DNA of 64,000 bases from Lojkania enalia (GCA_010094045.1 ML986606.1:59284-123283), one strand, 5' to 3'. Counted from the first letter of the stretch, positions 52,201-63,141 are shown. Program-made: numbers and translations. The notes: generated by a model not told the origin, from the sequence alone.

Positions 52201-53216
52201 GTACATAAAGATAGTATCTAAAAGTACTTCTACTATCTTATATAAGTGTAGACTTTCAATTATCTCTTAATAAATTATAGTAAGTAGAATACTTATAATA
52301 AAAGCTTCCTTCTTAATATAATCGCGATAGTTCTTCTACTATTAGTTATATTATATTTTATAGGCGTTATTAGTACGTCGAATATTCTCGAAATTACTTT
52401 ACTAAACAAGTCCTACTACCTACAGCTCTATATCGTCTAGATATAGTAGTAAGTTCTAGTATATTAGCTTATTAGGCTTAGGTGGTAGAGATACTCCTTC
52501 TAGGATATCTTTAGTAGCTTTACTAATAACTTAGTTTTATAAGGCAGCTTCTTATAGTAAAATATTCTTACCGTTCTTTACTAGGTTTATAACTCCTTTA
52601 TAGTCTACTATAATAGTATCGCATTCTATATTAGTAGTACGAGCTAAGCTTAGTTGGTTAACTAGATACTATTATTAAGCTACCTATTAGTTAGTAATAG
52701 TAAGCTAAGAATCGATATAATAATTAATCTAATTTACTATAAGCTAGAAGTATAGCTAAAAGCTTATAATCTATTAAACTATAGTAGATAGAGTAGAACG
52801 AAGTATATATTATTACTTACTTAGTAGAGTATACTATTAAGAAGAACTATCTAAATAGAACTAGTCCTAATTAGAACTAGTCTATAAACGCTAATATTTA
52901 TAAAATCTATTACCTTAATATTTACCCTCTATTACTTATATAGAAAGGTCTAAAACTATTAAGCCTAGCTTATTAAGTTTATTAGGTCTATTAGGTCTAT
53001 TCTAGTAGTTCTAATACTTCTACTATTATTATATATATAGGTTATACTATACTTTATTATCTAACTAATTATCTCTCTAGTTTCAGTAGTCCTACTACTT
53101 ACTATCTAATAGTTAGTCTATAATATATATCTACCTATTATTACCTTATTAGTTCTTATCCAAGTCGACCTTTATAGTAGCTAATATTAGATTAAGCCCT
53201 AACTATAGAGGCGGTA

Positions 53217-53495
53217 TATAACGATGCGAAGAAATCGTTCTACGAAAAGCTTTATATATAACCTTATCCTAAAGCTTTTTACTTATCTTATCCTACCCCC
53301 AGCTCCGCCTCTTTTCCCATCCGTATATAGTTGTATACTCCTTTATAAGTAGCTTAGTAGTTCTTCTATATCCTTTCGTATAAGGCCTATAGGTGTTAAT
53401 AGAATTCCTAGGTCCCTAAACCCCTATGCACTCCTATATACTTCTAAGTAGATTCGTACCGCATTCGGACCTATTATCTTACCTACGCTGTTATA
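53217..53495. repeat. Solo LTR-Z (279 bp) in the Gypsy2 LTR
   Basis: Begins TATAACGATGCG (TGTAACGATGCG in the second copy at 63142) and is flanked by CGGTA and CAGTA, a 5-bp duplication with one transition. Its removal restores the Gypsy2 LTR. It is a lone LTR left by recombination. Confidence 0.78.
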
Positions 53496-53526
53496 CAGTA
53501 CCTCTTAGCGTTCTATATTTATAATA

Positions 53527-54164
53527 CTACTCTACTAGCCCTATATACTATATATACTATATAATATTCTATTCTATTCTACCTTACCTTACTAATACTA
53601 AACTAGCTAATAGAGTTTATTTAATACTAAAAGAAGATAATTATTTAGAAAAATCTAGATATCGACTAAAAAATATATATTTATTAAAGTTAACTAGACT
53701 TTCTTTTATATAATATTTCTTTATAGTTAAAATAAATTATAAATTAACCTACTAATAGTTAAATAAGTAGTTTTAAGAGAATTTATTAATTCTAGATTTA
53801 ATATCTAGAAGAATATATAAAATTCTAGCTACTCAATAATTTAAAATAGTAGATTTTATATAATAATAAGATTTATTAAAGTTTAATTAATAACTTAATT
53901 ATTTAAAATATTTTCTAGAACTAATAAGTTTAGTTTATTTATTTTATTCTTAATTAATACTTATTTTTAAAGTTCTTAAAGTTAGTTTACTACTATTATT
54001 TTAATATAAGAGATAGATCTATTAGATTTAATCTAGTACTTTAATTAAAGATAATGTTGAATATTTATAGTTAATAATATACTATATAATTAGAGAGAGT
54101 AGTAATATAGCTTTTAATTTTAACCGTCTTATATAGGCTTATCTTTTAATAGATTACGATAGTA
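53527..54164. other. AT-rich sequence outside the Gypsy2 LTR
   Basis: About 640 bp of RIP-like AT-rich DNA without a recognised element. It grades into normal-composition DNA after about 54200. Confidence 0.45.
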
Positions 54165-54533
54165 TTAATAGATATAAGATATATTTTTCCAACTTATACT
54201 ACTAGAGATTTTAGGCGATTTAAAAGAGTTATGAGAAACTAGAGAGCTATCCTCTAAAGCTATAATAGTAAAGAAAATAGCTTTCGTATAATAAGAGACA
54301 AATTCTGGTAAGGAAAGATGGCTTGTGCGCCAAATTATCCGATAATATCGTATATTATTCAGCATAAAATAATCGCCAAGCACGATAATTTTATTTTTGA
54401 CAACCCTGCCTGCGCAGAGGAATACTACGCTGGAAACCCGAATAAGCGAGACCCGAATAAGACACCATATTAAGATCCTTAATTGGACGCCTGCAACGAT
54501 ACTGCATTGATACAACGCCTGTAACGAGACTAC
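54165..54533. other. Transition to normal composition
   Basis: Composition recovers here. Open frames on the minus strand in this stretch have no protein-like pattern. It may be internal sequence of the retroelement whose 3-prime end follows. Confidence 0.4.
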
Positions 54534-54536
54534 TCC

Positions 54537-54830
54537 TAATTCCTAGTACGGTACTGCTTACATGAACCGACCTGATCCCTAGCACAGTACTGCTGTACGA
54601 CGATAACTGATCATGCTGATATGCCTGCGATCTAACCTGATCCCTGGCATGGCACTGCTCACATAACCGACCCGACCTGACCCCTAGCATGGTACTGCTT
54701 ACATAACCGACCTGATCTGATACCTGGCATGGTACTGCTCACATAACCGACTCGATCTGATCCCTAGCATGGCACTGCTGTACGATAACAACTGATCGCA
54801 CCGATACGTCTGCGACCTTGACTGACGCCA
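54537..54830. repeat. Imperfect minisatellite, about six units
   Basis: Units share a core close to CCTAGCATGGTACTGCT followed by ACATAACCGACCTGAT-like sequence. Four units are about 37-40 bp; units two and six are longer (about 60 bp) with a GTACGA-CGATAACTGATC extension. The array lies upstream of the polypurine tract and LTR-W. Confidence 0.7.
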
Positions 54831-54904
54831 GCAACGATAACTGCTACTTGATTATGAAGAACCCGAATATAACACGAAGACCTGACTCGCAGGAGCTTGT
54901 GATT

Positions 54905-55152
54905 AAGAGGGGAGTACTGTCACGGTAACACCGCGACACCTCTGCACTACACTACCCCTACTACAATACCCGAACCAGCTGCCAGCGACAGCTGTCAGCT
55001 GCTAGCTGGAACATAACCGACTTGTCATGACCACGATGGGGGAAGGTTTCGCTGACCCGGCTAGTCCGTGCAGCATCACAGACCTAGCCCCTATAAAAAC
55101 CTGCACAATGTAGATATCTCCGTTCTTCACGCGACGTCTTAACATTCACACG
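54905..55152 (+). mobile_element. Retroelement 3-prime end: polypurine tract and LTR-W, little mutated
   Basis: A purine-rich tract (AAGAGGGGAGTA, 54905-54916) is followed by TGTCACGGTAACACC (from 54918), a common fungal Gypsy LTR start. A TATAAAA-type box is at about 55092-55098. The 3-prime limit near ACATTCACA (about 55152) is a guess. CA/TG dinucleotides are plentiful, so this copy has escaped RIP, unlike its relative at 59764. Confidence 0.65.
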
Positions 55153-56778
55153 TAGTGCGTAGCAATAGAGTTGACTGCCTGAAGTGCGATTGACAAACTG
55201 CACGTGAGCGTCCGTGATAATAAGAATAGAAGTCGTCGTATAATAGTAAGATCTAGAAGGGTATTATCAACAACTTTTTGTTCTACTATACACCGAAGGA
55301 TCTCTTAGTTAAGGCTATCTTTACTACTACGCTAAAGAAGGAGTTTAGTGTAGAAGGATTAAACTATTTCGTTTACTATCGTATAAGTAGCTAAGGTTAC
55401 TTTCTTAAAATGAATACCATAAAGTAACCGCAGGTAATTCCTTATATTAGTTATATTCTAAGTGCTGAACGTGCAATGCTTGCACTTTATCCATTTTAGT
55501 TTAGGCTTCTCCTCCTCTGCTATTAGTGTACGACAGTACTTATGGACAGGATAGCTCTTTCGTGATTTGTTAAAGGAGCTGATGAAAGAGACAAGTTCTC
55601 ACTATCATCAACAATTAAAGACATAATTGGATGCTCCGTACGAAGCTTTGCTAGCTTGAAGAGAGAAATATTAAATGCCAAGTATTTCTGAACCGATATT
55701 GACAATCTAACCCATATCGGCCGAACCGATATCGATTGGTTGATGATCGGTTCGTATTTCATTGGTGCCAGCTCTGAAGATTCTCGTGCTAGGTGGATCG
55801 TTGCCGGAGGCATTGTCTAAGACACAGATGAAGGCGAGAATCTCCCAAAAGGCCTGGAGAGACGAGTGATGCTGCGCTGTGACAATTGCTGCGTCAAATG
55901 TGCTGTGCTTCGAGAGAGTTCTATAAATGGGAAGTGGTTGGTGATCTTATGACTATTCTATTAAAGCTCATAATATAGATTACTAATAATTATCTCTAGT
56001 TAACTAGTTAACTAGAAGATTGGATTCGCTGTTGGCTCATCAGGGGCCATGCACCAAATACGGCAGGACCTGCGTAGAAGATCTAGCTACTAAGTCGTAT
56101 GAGGCGCATAAGTGGAGCCGTTTCGAGCCAAGGTCCTTGTTCGGTGATCGGCCGGCTTACCTATTGATCACTAGCACCTGTCCAACACTTATTCTCTACC
56201 TATACGGTGATTACCCACTACTCATCAATTGACACGCACTTGATCGAGTAGTAAGTACCATCACCCTCGTATAGGGTTTGGAGGATCGCTTATCTAATTC
56301 GTCGGCGTTCAAGTGCATCGTAGCGGTATAGATTCTCTTTTCTTTGGTCTTCCATAAAAAAGCTCTTCTGAAGGCTTTAGAACACTCAAATTCTGGCTTA
56401 AACCGATACATGGTCGAAGAAATGTATGAATCGATCTCTGCTGCTTGAAGTTGAATTGGACTGAAACATTACGAGGATGCTGAGGACTGAGTAATCAGTA
56501 CGAAGATATCTCTGCGGTTTTAGCAACGGGCCAGATTTTGATTTAGCGTTAAGTGAAATTGTGAAGGAAAACGAGGCCATAAACATCTGAGCAGGCTGAA
56601 ATAAATCGACATGCCCGGCGGAATAGCAACGCTTAGCGATCATGCGCACCTGCCTGAGAATTTTACGGTTATTTATAAAGAAATCATGATATACACACTA
56701 TTGATATTTCTTCCAAAAGACTTTGAGTCAAATATTTCAACGCAATACTCTTAACCTAACTAAGAGATGCATCATAAT
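55153..56778. other. Mixed-composition interval without a supported gene
   Basis: 55200-55450 looks partly RIP-mutated. Minus-strand frames at 55523-55813 (96 codons), 56211-56411 and 56398-56649 are open but I recognise no domain and could not link them by convincing splice sites. A short palindrome GTTAACTAGTTAAC lies near 55999-56012. Confidence 0.4.
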
Positions 56779-57051
56779 TCAGTAAATTGTGCTAAGTTCA
56801 ATGATTATATCTTGTGAATAGAATCTTTGGGCGTCTAGAATAGTTAGATAGCTGAAAAGACTACCAAGATCCTCAAATGCGAAGAAATATTCTCCGTTCT
56901 GCTTTTCTGCTAATAAATTTCGCCCCAGAGAATCCACAAAACCCTCAGCACTAACAGAATCCTCCAGAACCAATAGGGATGAGCTAGTTCCATCAAAGAG
57001 TCTACTTGGCTCAAAATAGAAATCAGTTTGAGCGCATGATACCCCTGTCAT
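56779..57051 (-). CDS. Possible gene fragment, 90 aa, unrecognised
   Basis: An open frame with balanced, protein-like composition (SLLVLEDSVSAEGFVDSLGRN, then FFAFEDLGSLFSYLTILDAQ in the middle). I recognise no family. Upstream, CACTAG before the ATG could be a splice acceptor, so it may be the last exon of a longer or decayed gene. No signal peptide or transmembrane segment is clear. It could equally be a chance frame. Confidence 0.25.
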   Translation of the reverse strand: MTGVSCAQTDFYFEPSRLFDGTSSSLLVLEDSVSAEGFVDSLGRNLLAEKQNGEYFFAFEDLGSLFSYLTILDAQRFYSQDIIIELSTIY

Positions 57052-57699
57052 CTAGTGCCAATTCGTAGCACCTACAGTTCATCTCCAATTATCTTCGAAA
57101 GGGAAGCGTTAGATTTACACCATGTAGGGGACGAGAATCATGGTGCTATCATTACTATTATTCTGTTGAGAAAGTTTTTTTTTACCAGGTATATGGTGCT
57201 CCTAGCCTAAGTGCGGAGATCGCCTGGAGGGGAAGAAATGGTAATGAGGCGATATAGCTACTTTAGAATCGTGATTGCATATGAATAGTATTCCTAGTCC
57301 CTTTTTTGATGAGCAATCATACAGATATGCAACATTCTTGCATTGCAGGCGGCACTGTAAATATCACAAAGAGAAACAATTGAGATGTTTCGATGTGGTT
57401 TCTCTTATCATTTAAGTTTGTCATGTAGAAATATATAGAACTCTGGGCAATGGGAAAGGTCTTTCTATCATACTTATTGGGCGGGGACCCTCAGAGCCAT
57501 AGCACTTAGCCCCTCGTAAGCAGAATTCCATTTGCAGCAAGCAGGTGGACAATGATATCTATTCAACTAGCCAGCTAACGAATGACGGCAAGAAAATTCA
57601 TCCAAGGAGAGTAGGCAGTGCTAAAGCCTCTCTATATAAGGGTTGCCCCTCACCATCTACTCACTCTCACCATCCATGTTGCGCCATCTGGGCACCCAT
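57052..57699. other. Intergenic
   Basis: About 650 bp of normal-composition DNA with a short T-run near 57174-57183. A TATATAA box at 57632-57638 on the plus strand points toward the antisense of the next gene; no plus-strand gene is supported. Confidence 0.45.
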
Positions 57700-58215
57700 T
57701 TAAGCCCTTGTGCAGAGCATCGAAGTAATAGTGTCATCAAAAAAATATGGGTCGCCAGCCAAGTCATTGACACGCCCCGTAACAGGAAGACCATTAGGGC
57801 CTGGAGGGGTGGCCCCGGTGCAGCTGGGAAGGCTAAATGATGTGTGTTAGATCTCAAGTATTTTCACTTGCCTGATATTGGAAATGGATAGATGAGCTAC
57901 ACTTACTCGAAAAGCAGGCAGGATGTGCCACCATTGACAGCAATGGCGCTAATCCGGTTGTTGAAGTCGGCTGGAACATTGACTTTGGATATGTGAGGAT
58001 CAATCTCTGATATAATCTAGGGGAGAATCGGTTCCCTTACAGCAGGTTCCCAAAGTGACCTCAAAGTTCGCCTGACCGTTACCTGGCCGGTTAGGGAAGA
58101 ATGCATCCACATCAACGAGAACGTTAGATTGCTCCTGCCTTGTCACGACATTGGGTATAGCAAAGCTCTGGGCGACAAGTGCCAACGAAACAATGGCGGA
58201 ATTGGCGGCCTTCAT
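57700..58215 (-). CDS. Small secreted protein, beta/gamma-crystallin-like (121 aa)
   Basis: Three exons on the minus strand, 58215-58083, 58006-57907 and 57832-57700. The introns are 76 nt (GTAACG...CAG) and 74 nt (GTAAGT...TAG). Exon lengths 133, 100 and 133 nt close one frame of 121 codons plus stop; without the first splice the frame stops after 71 codons. Residues 1-19 (MKAANSAIVSLALVAQSFA) form a good signal peptide, with a VVTRQ site that could be a Kex2-type cut just after. The mature part has FNNRISAIAV near 62-71 and later FDDTITSMLC near 110-119. Repeated (F-N/D-D/N-x-I-S/T-S/A) motifs are the hallmark of beta/gamma-crystallin folds, known in some fungal secreted proteins. Three Cys remain after cleavage. 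Function unknown; an effector role is speculation. Confidence 0.7.
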
Positions 58216-58323
58216 TCTGGATGATCAAAAATGGGATGAATTCGAAGATTCGTGATCTGTGGGAAATATGACAGTTGCTGTTGACTTTTGCTTGTGATGA
58301 AGTTACGATAATGAAGCGTACAC

Positions 58324-58330
58324 CTTTTAT
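58324..58330 (-). promoter_or_regulatory. TATA box of the small secreted protein gene
   Basis: TATAAAA on the minus strand, 109 bp upstream of the start codon at 58215, a usual fungal spacing when a leader is included. Confidence 0.5.
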
Positions 58331-59399
58331 ACATTCGCCCCTTTGCCAAGTGAAGAGATTCCTCTATGTTCCTGATTCTTGATTCCTATGAGTCATGGCA
58401 TCTCTCTTCACCGCCTGATAATCAACCTGGACGCCTAAGTGTCACTTTACAACTCGAAAACCTGTCTGCATGATCCCACTAAGGATTTCTTCCTAGTTGT
58501 TATGTGCTTATATTATGCCCTTTATGATCGAATCGTCTACAAGAACATTTATAAGTTTAAAAGGCCTTGCCAGAAAGCTAAATAATGCTTATTTCCACAT
58601 ACATCCCGAGGAAGTGTGATAATAGTGCCTAAGTTGGTTGCGACAATCTATTTAACACACTTTGTTAAATGCACTAGTAGCCACGCTAGGAACCAGCAGT
58701 TCTATATACTGGGATGCCATTCATTGAATTTTGTTGGTTCAGCGGTGGGAAAAGCAAGTGCGTGTACTGTGTCATCCCTAACACTCATCAAAACCAATGG
58801 TAGCCCTGGCCTGACATACTATAGAAGCCAAGGAGATCCATATCCTGAATCTTCTGATTTGCTCTTCGGCACCATATTTTCCCATTAGCTACGATTTAAT
58901 CGTGTAGCCATCATGACACTCGTTGCTTATATGCCGGTAATAATGAATCGACTCAAAGTTGGCAAGTCACCTGGCGCTAAGCTTAGCTGACGGTTGTTGA
59001 CCATGTCCACTATTTCCTAGGCTCTGGCCAGTCGGTAGGCAACTAGTAGAACGTGTCAGCTGTCCTATATGGCAGCTTACATAGCTTATGTATGAGAAAT
59101 CATGAGGGGTGTGGGGCTGATAAGCGTGGGTGCTAGAGCGTGATCCGAATGATTACGCCTAGAACTGCATTACCCGTCCATATGTGGAAATTTTTGCCAC
59201 TCGAAGGATCCTAAGCAGTGCATGTGGAACGTGAATGGATTCTCTGGGAATTCATTGCAGCGTTATCACCAGATGGTCCTCTAGTAGTACGGAATATTGG
59301 AGTCACCCGAATGCGTATAGAACAAAATCCTGATAATATTACGTGGACTCCGTTATCTTAAGATAGGCAAATATACTGGTATAGGTTGTAGTATTCCCT
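58331..59399. other. Intergenic DNA up to the second RIP block
   Basis: Normal-composition DNA. A 90-codon plus-strand frame (58616-58888) shows no recognisable feature. AT-rich sequence starts at about 59390. Confidence 0.45.
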
Positions 59400-59763
59400 A
59401 TAATATATATCTTTTCGTTTATTCTTCTCCCCTAATATAAGGCTTCTATCTTTAATTACTTTAAATTATAATTAATTAAGAAATCCTTTAAAAATTCTAT
59501 TATTCTAATTTATATTATATAAATGCTAAAATTTTAGATTTTTAAATAATAAAATTAGAGATTACTAAATATTTATAAGTATTATATAATATTTAGATCT
59601 AATATACTATAATATATTTTTAATATATAGCTAATTATAATATAAATAGGAAGTAATTATACTACTTTACTAACTTTATATAATACTCGACCTTCTAATA
59701 ATACTAGTTTAACCTATAAATATCTAATTAAGTTATAATAAAGTAAATATCTCTTTAGTTATA
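59400..59763. other. AT-rich, RIP-like sequence
   Basis: About 360 bp with very few CA/TG dinucleotides. No element assigned; it may be the mutated internal end of the LTR-W element. Confidence 0.4.
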
Positions 59764-59959
59764 TATAATAGTAATATTACGATACTTTTATACCTATACT
59801 ATCCCTACTATAATATCTAAACTAGCTGCTAGTAATAGCTATTAGCTTTTAGTTAGAATATAACCGACTTGTTATAATTATAATAGAGAAAGGTTTTACC
59901 GATCTAGCCAGCCTATATAGTAGTATAAATCTAGCTCCTATAAAAACCTATATAATATA
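59764..59959 (+). repeat. RIP-mutated copy of LTR-W, truncated
   Basis: Aligns along its length with 54918-55110. Most differences are C-to-T or G-to-A. Conserved anchors are ATAACCGACTTGT and CCTATAAAAACCT. Its 3-prime end is cut by a Copia-Y LTR fragment. Confidence 0.75.
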
Positions 59960-60110
59960 TATAGTAAGAGGCGATTCTTATCTTAGAAAGGAAGATAAGG
60001 AGTTAAACTAGTTAATTAAAAATAGGTAGTAGACTATATTTATATATATAAGGAAGGGTATATTAGCTAATCTCTAGTAGAATTTAATATCGTATAATAG
60101 TATATAATAT
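59960..60110. repeat. Copia-Y LTR fragment
   Basis: Starts TATAGTAAGAGGCG, matching TGTAGTGAGAGGCG of the Y LTRs, and can be followed to about 60085-60110 before similarity fades. Strongly RIP-mutated compared with the LTRs of element Y. Confidence 0.65.
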
Positions 60111-60159
60111 AATCTATAACTAGATAACTTTCTCTTATATAATAGTAGAAAATTATATT

Positions 60160-60713
60160 TGGTAGACTTATTAAATTCCTTAGTTCTTACTAAATATACT
60201 CGCTATTTCTTTAACGCCTTAATAATTACTAATAACTTCTTATTATATATATTATAGTTAAGTTCTTCTAGTTTTATTTTTTTTTAAAAGATAGGCTTAT
60301 AGCCTCTACTTTCTATCTTCGTCTTACTAGTTTAGGCAAGCGTCTATTACTTTATCTAAAATATTAGTTTCTACTCGAAATTACTTTTCTAAGTCTAGTA
60401 TTCTTAATATTATTATTAAAGTAAAGTAAACTTATAGTTCTTTAAAAGTTCTTTATAATAATTTCTACTAATTAAACTCTTTTTCTTTCTTAGTAACTTC
60501 TATTAAAGATACTACTACTTTAGAGTACCTACTTATAAACTTTCTATAAAAGTTTGTAAAGCTTAAAAAGAACTATACTCATTTAACTAGAGTAGATACT
60601 AGCTATTCTAGTATTATTTTAACCTTTTCTTATTCTATTTTAATACTATCTCTAAATATCCGAAATTCTAAGAACCCTATTTCTATTTTATAAAACTCGT
60701 ATTTCTTTAAAAC
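60160..60713 (-). mobile_element. Gypsy fragment (reverse transcriptase end to RNase H)
   Basis: The reverse strand matches Gypsy1 about 30560-31120, including the RNase H segment. Both ends are truncated; the right end abuts the TA of pogo-H. Confidence 0.7.
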
Positions 60714-60715
60714 TA

Positions 60716-62569
60716 ACGTATTTTATAAACAAGTCGCCTACCTAAGTAAGTTACCTACTTTTACTAAGAAGTTATACCCTATCTACTTATAATATAATAT
60801 AGTAACTATCTTAACCTTAATTAATCTATTAAGAAGGTTAGATATTACTAGCTATTTTAGCAATTAATTAAGATTAAATTTAGAGTATATAAAGTACTAT
60901 AGCTACTTATAGTATCCTCTAAATAATATTTAGAGACTAATATAATAGTAAACCTTTATAATATAATTATAAGTCTAATTTAAAGGAGCTTATAAAGCTA
61001 GGAGAATTAACTATAATATAGTATATACTAGACCTATTATCTTATAGATATCCTTCTATAATTAATAGTATATAAGATATAGCTAACTATTTTCTTAAAG
61101 CTTACTCTACTAATTAGATCGGTAAAAACTAGCTAATAAACTTTATTAATCGCATTCCTAAACTTAAAATATACTTCTATTAAAAATACGACTATTAGAG
61201 AGCTCTCTATAAGAATTCTAAAATTATTAGTAGTTGGATTAACCTAGTATATAATAGTAAAGTAATATATAGTATTACTAATAATAATATTTATAATTTT
61301 AATAAGACGAACTTTTAAATAAGTATTAAATCTACTAGTAAGATAGTTACTAGTATTAAACTATTAGCTAGTTAACTAAAATTACTACAGTTAAACGATT
61401 ATAAGTAGATAATAGTTATTTAAACTATTAGTGCTCGCAGTAATACTATTCTACTATTTATTATCTTTACTAGTAAGAAGCACCTCTCTATATAGTATTA
61501 GAGCGATAATATACTATCTAGAGGAGTAATTATACTAAGCAATAGTAGATAGATAAATAATGGGCTTATAATTAAATAGTTAGAGCGTTTTAATTAGTAT
61601 ATAAAATAGTATATAGTAGGCGCTTATTATCTACTAGTTATTAATAGCTATAAAAGCTATAGGTCTATTAAATTTCAGCTACTCTATAAAGAGAAGGATA
61701 ATATTCTATTATATATACTAGTATATTTATCGTATCTACTACAACCTCTAGATATAGGCTACTTCTTACTATTAAAGAAAGTATATAGGCGTAAGATTAA
61801 TAAGCTTATATAAACTAGTATCTACTATATTATAAAGTTTAATTTTCTACTAACCTTTTATATAGTATATTAGCGCTCTATTATTAAGGCTAATATATAC
61901 GTAAGCTTTTAAAGTACTAGTCTAATACTATATAATTTTAATATAGTATTATTAAAGTTTAATATTAAGCTTTATACTCTATTACTACTACTAGTAGCTA
62001 GTTGCTTCTAGAAGTTAAAAATACTAACTAATACTATTAAACTAGGATCTTAAATAATACTAATTTAAGACTGTATTACTAGATATTAGAATAGCTTATC
62101 TACTATAATTAATAATTTTCTTAATTAGCTTACTAATGGTACTATATAGATAGCTTATTTATATATACTATTTTAGTATTAGGTTAGTTAGTATTAAGAA
62201 GTAAATAAGCCTCTATTATAGTATAAAAAGCGATTAAAAAAGGTTCTATAGAAGTAAAGTAGTCTTACTAAGGCTAAAGCTACTAAGATAACTATTTAAA
62301 AGAAGGTAGATAAGTAGCTAGAGGATAAAGTACGCGTAGGTAGAAAGTGTAGAAGAGCGGGCATATTATACTAGAAATACTACAGCTGCTATAGTAAGCC
62401 TAGATATAATACTAGAACTTGTATAATAGTAGATAAATAGTATATCTATCCCCTATTAAATTATTATAGTAATACCTATAGGCGTTATCGCGATATACGC
62501 CTCTAAATATAAAGATAGCTAATAAAGTAAGCAACTTACTTAGGTAGGCGACTCGCTTATAAAATATAT
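60716..62569 (+). mobile_element. pogo/Fot1-like element H (1,854 bp)
   Basis: Ends ACGTATTTTATAA... and TTATAAAATATAT with TA at 60714-60715 and 62570-62571. Remnant transposase on the plus strand, with helix-turn-helix near 60970-61150 and a zinc knuckle near 62380-62420. RIP-type stops throughout. The flanks are a Gypsy fragment on the left and a family-B fragment on the right, so the target was already a junction of two broken elements. Confidence 0.8.
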
Positions 62570-62571
62570 TA

Positions 62572-63141
62572 CTTTTATCTAATTTAGAATTTTCCCTACT
62601 ATCCTTTTAGCACGTACGAGCGTTATATCCAGTTTTACTATAGTTACTATAGTAGCGTTAAGCTGGTTAAGCCCTTTCTTAAGTATTAGTACTACAAGTT
62701 TTCTTAAAGGGCTAAAAGTCTATAGATACTTTAACAGCTATATATAAAGATCTCTCGCTATATAATACTATACTATTATACTAAATATACTTTCTTTTAC
62801 GCGTTTTACACTTAGTTACTTCTTCTAATTACTTTTTAAGCTTAGAGTTATAAGTTTAAAGAAGTGTATTTTAATATAGTATTAACTTAGTACTTTTTAT
62901 AAGCTATAAAAATCCTTCTTATACCTCTTTTAGTAATCGTATAAAGGACTTTTATATAAGTATTAATTGTAACCTAAATTTATATATATTACTTAGAGTT
63001 TTAAACTATTAGAAGTCTTCTTATAAAAATAGTTCTAGTAGGGTATATAATTATATATTAAGACGATCTAATATAATCTACGCGTTTAGAGGAACAATTC
63101 CTATTACTTTAAAAGCCTTTTAATAGTTCTTATATATAAAC
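62572..63141 (-). mobile_element. pogo family-B fragment (B3)
   Basis: Matches the C-terminal part of B2 (about 32013-32583) in the same orientation, starting CTTTTATCTAATTTAG. Truncated on both sides; the right end is cut by LTR-Z. Confidence 0.75.

Larger units (their letters stand above)
23974..52934 (-). mobile_element. Copia-like retrotransposon X-alpha, inserted in the Gypsy2 LTR
   Basis: Both LTRs are 163 bp (23974-24136 and 52772-52934), starting TGTTAAG-type and ending CTCTAA(T/C)A, and are flanked by a perfect 5-bp duplication CTTAT (23969-23973 and 52935-52939). The inner parts (24137-24510, 26387-26450, 48431-52771) add up to about 5.1 kb with LTRs. The minus strand encodes Copia-type reverse transcriptase, with a YINNLLF remnant of the YVDD box. 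It is interrupted by pogo-E and X-beta. Confidence 0.8.
14596..53526 (-). mobile_element. Ty3/Gypsy retroelement Gypsy2, 3-prime truncated, host of the nested block
   Basis: Pieces at 14596-15610, 17463-17592, 20802-21548, 22724-23973 and 52935-53526 join into one minus-strand element colinear with Gypsy1: reverse transcriptase start, protease region, gag, then the 5-prime LTR. The outer pieces end exactly at the TA or 5-bp duplications of the inserted elements (C2, B1, F, X-alpha, LTR-Z). The LTR ends at 53526 with the complement of the Gypsy1 LTR start. The reverse transcriptase, integrase and 3-prime LTR side is missing beyond 14596. All frames are destroyed by RIP-type stops. Confidence 0.8.

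Noticed and set aside
54165..54690. Overlapping minus-strand frames of 116 and 99 codons
   Set aside because: They read through the minisatellite; repeated peptide words simply reflect the DNA repeats.
55523..55813. 96-codon minus-strand frame as a possible gene
   Set aside because: No recognised family, no signal peptide and borders partly RIP-like sequence; evidence too weak to call.
57643..57857. Open frames on both strands with a plus-strand TATATAA box nearby
   Set aside because: They overlap the third exon and second intron of the secreted-protein gene in other frames; no protein-like pattern.
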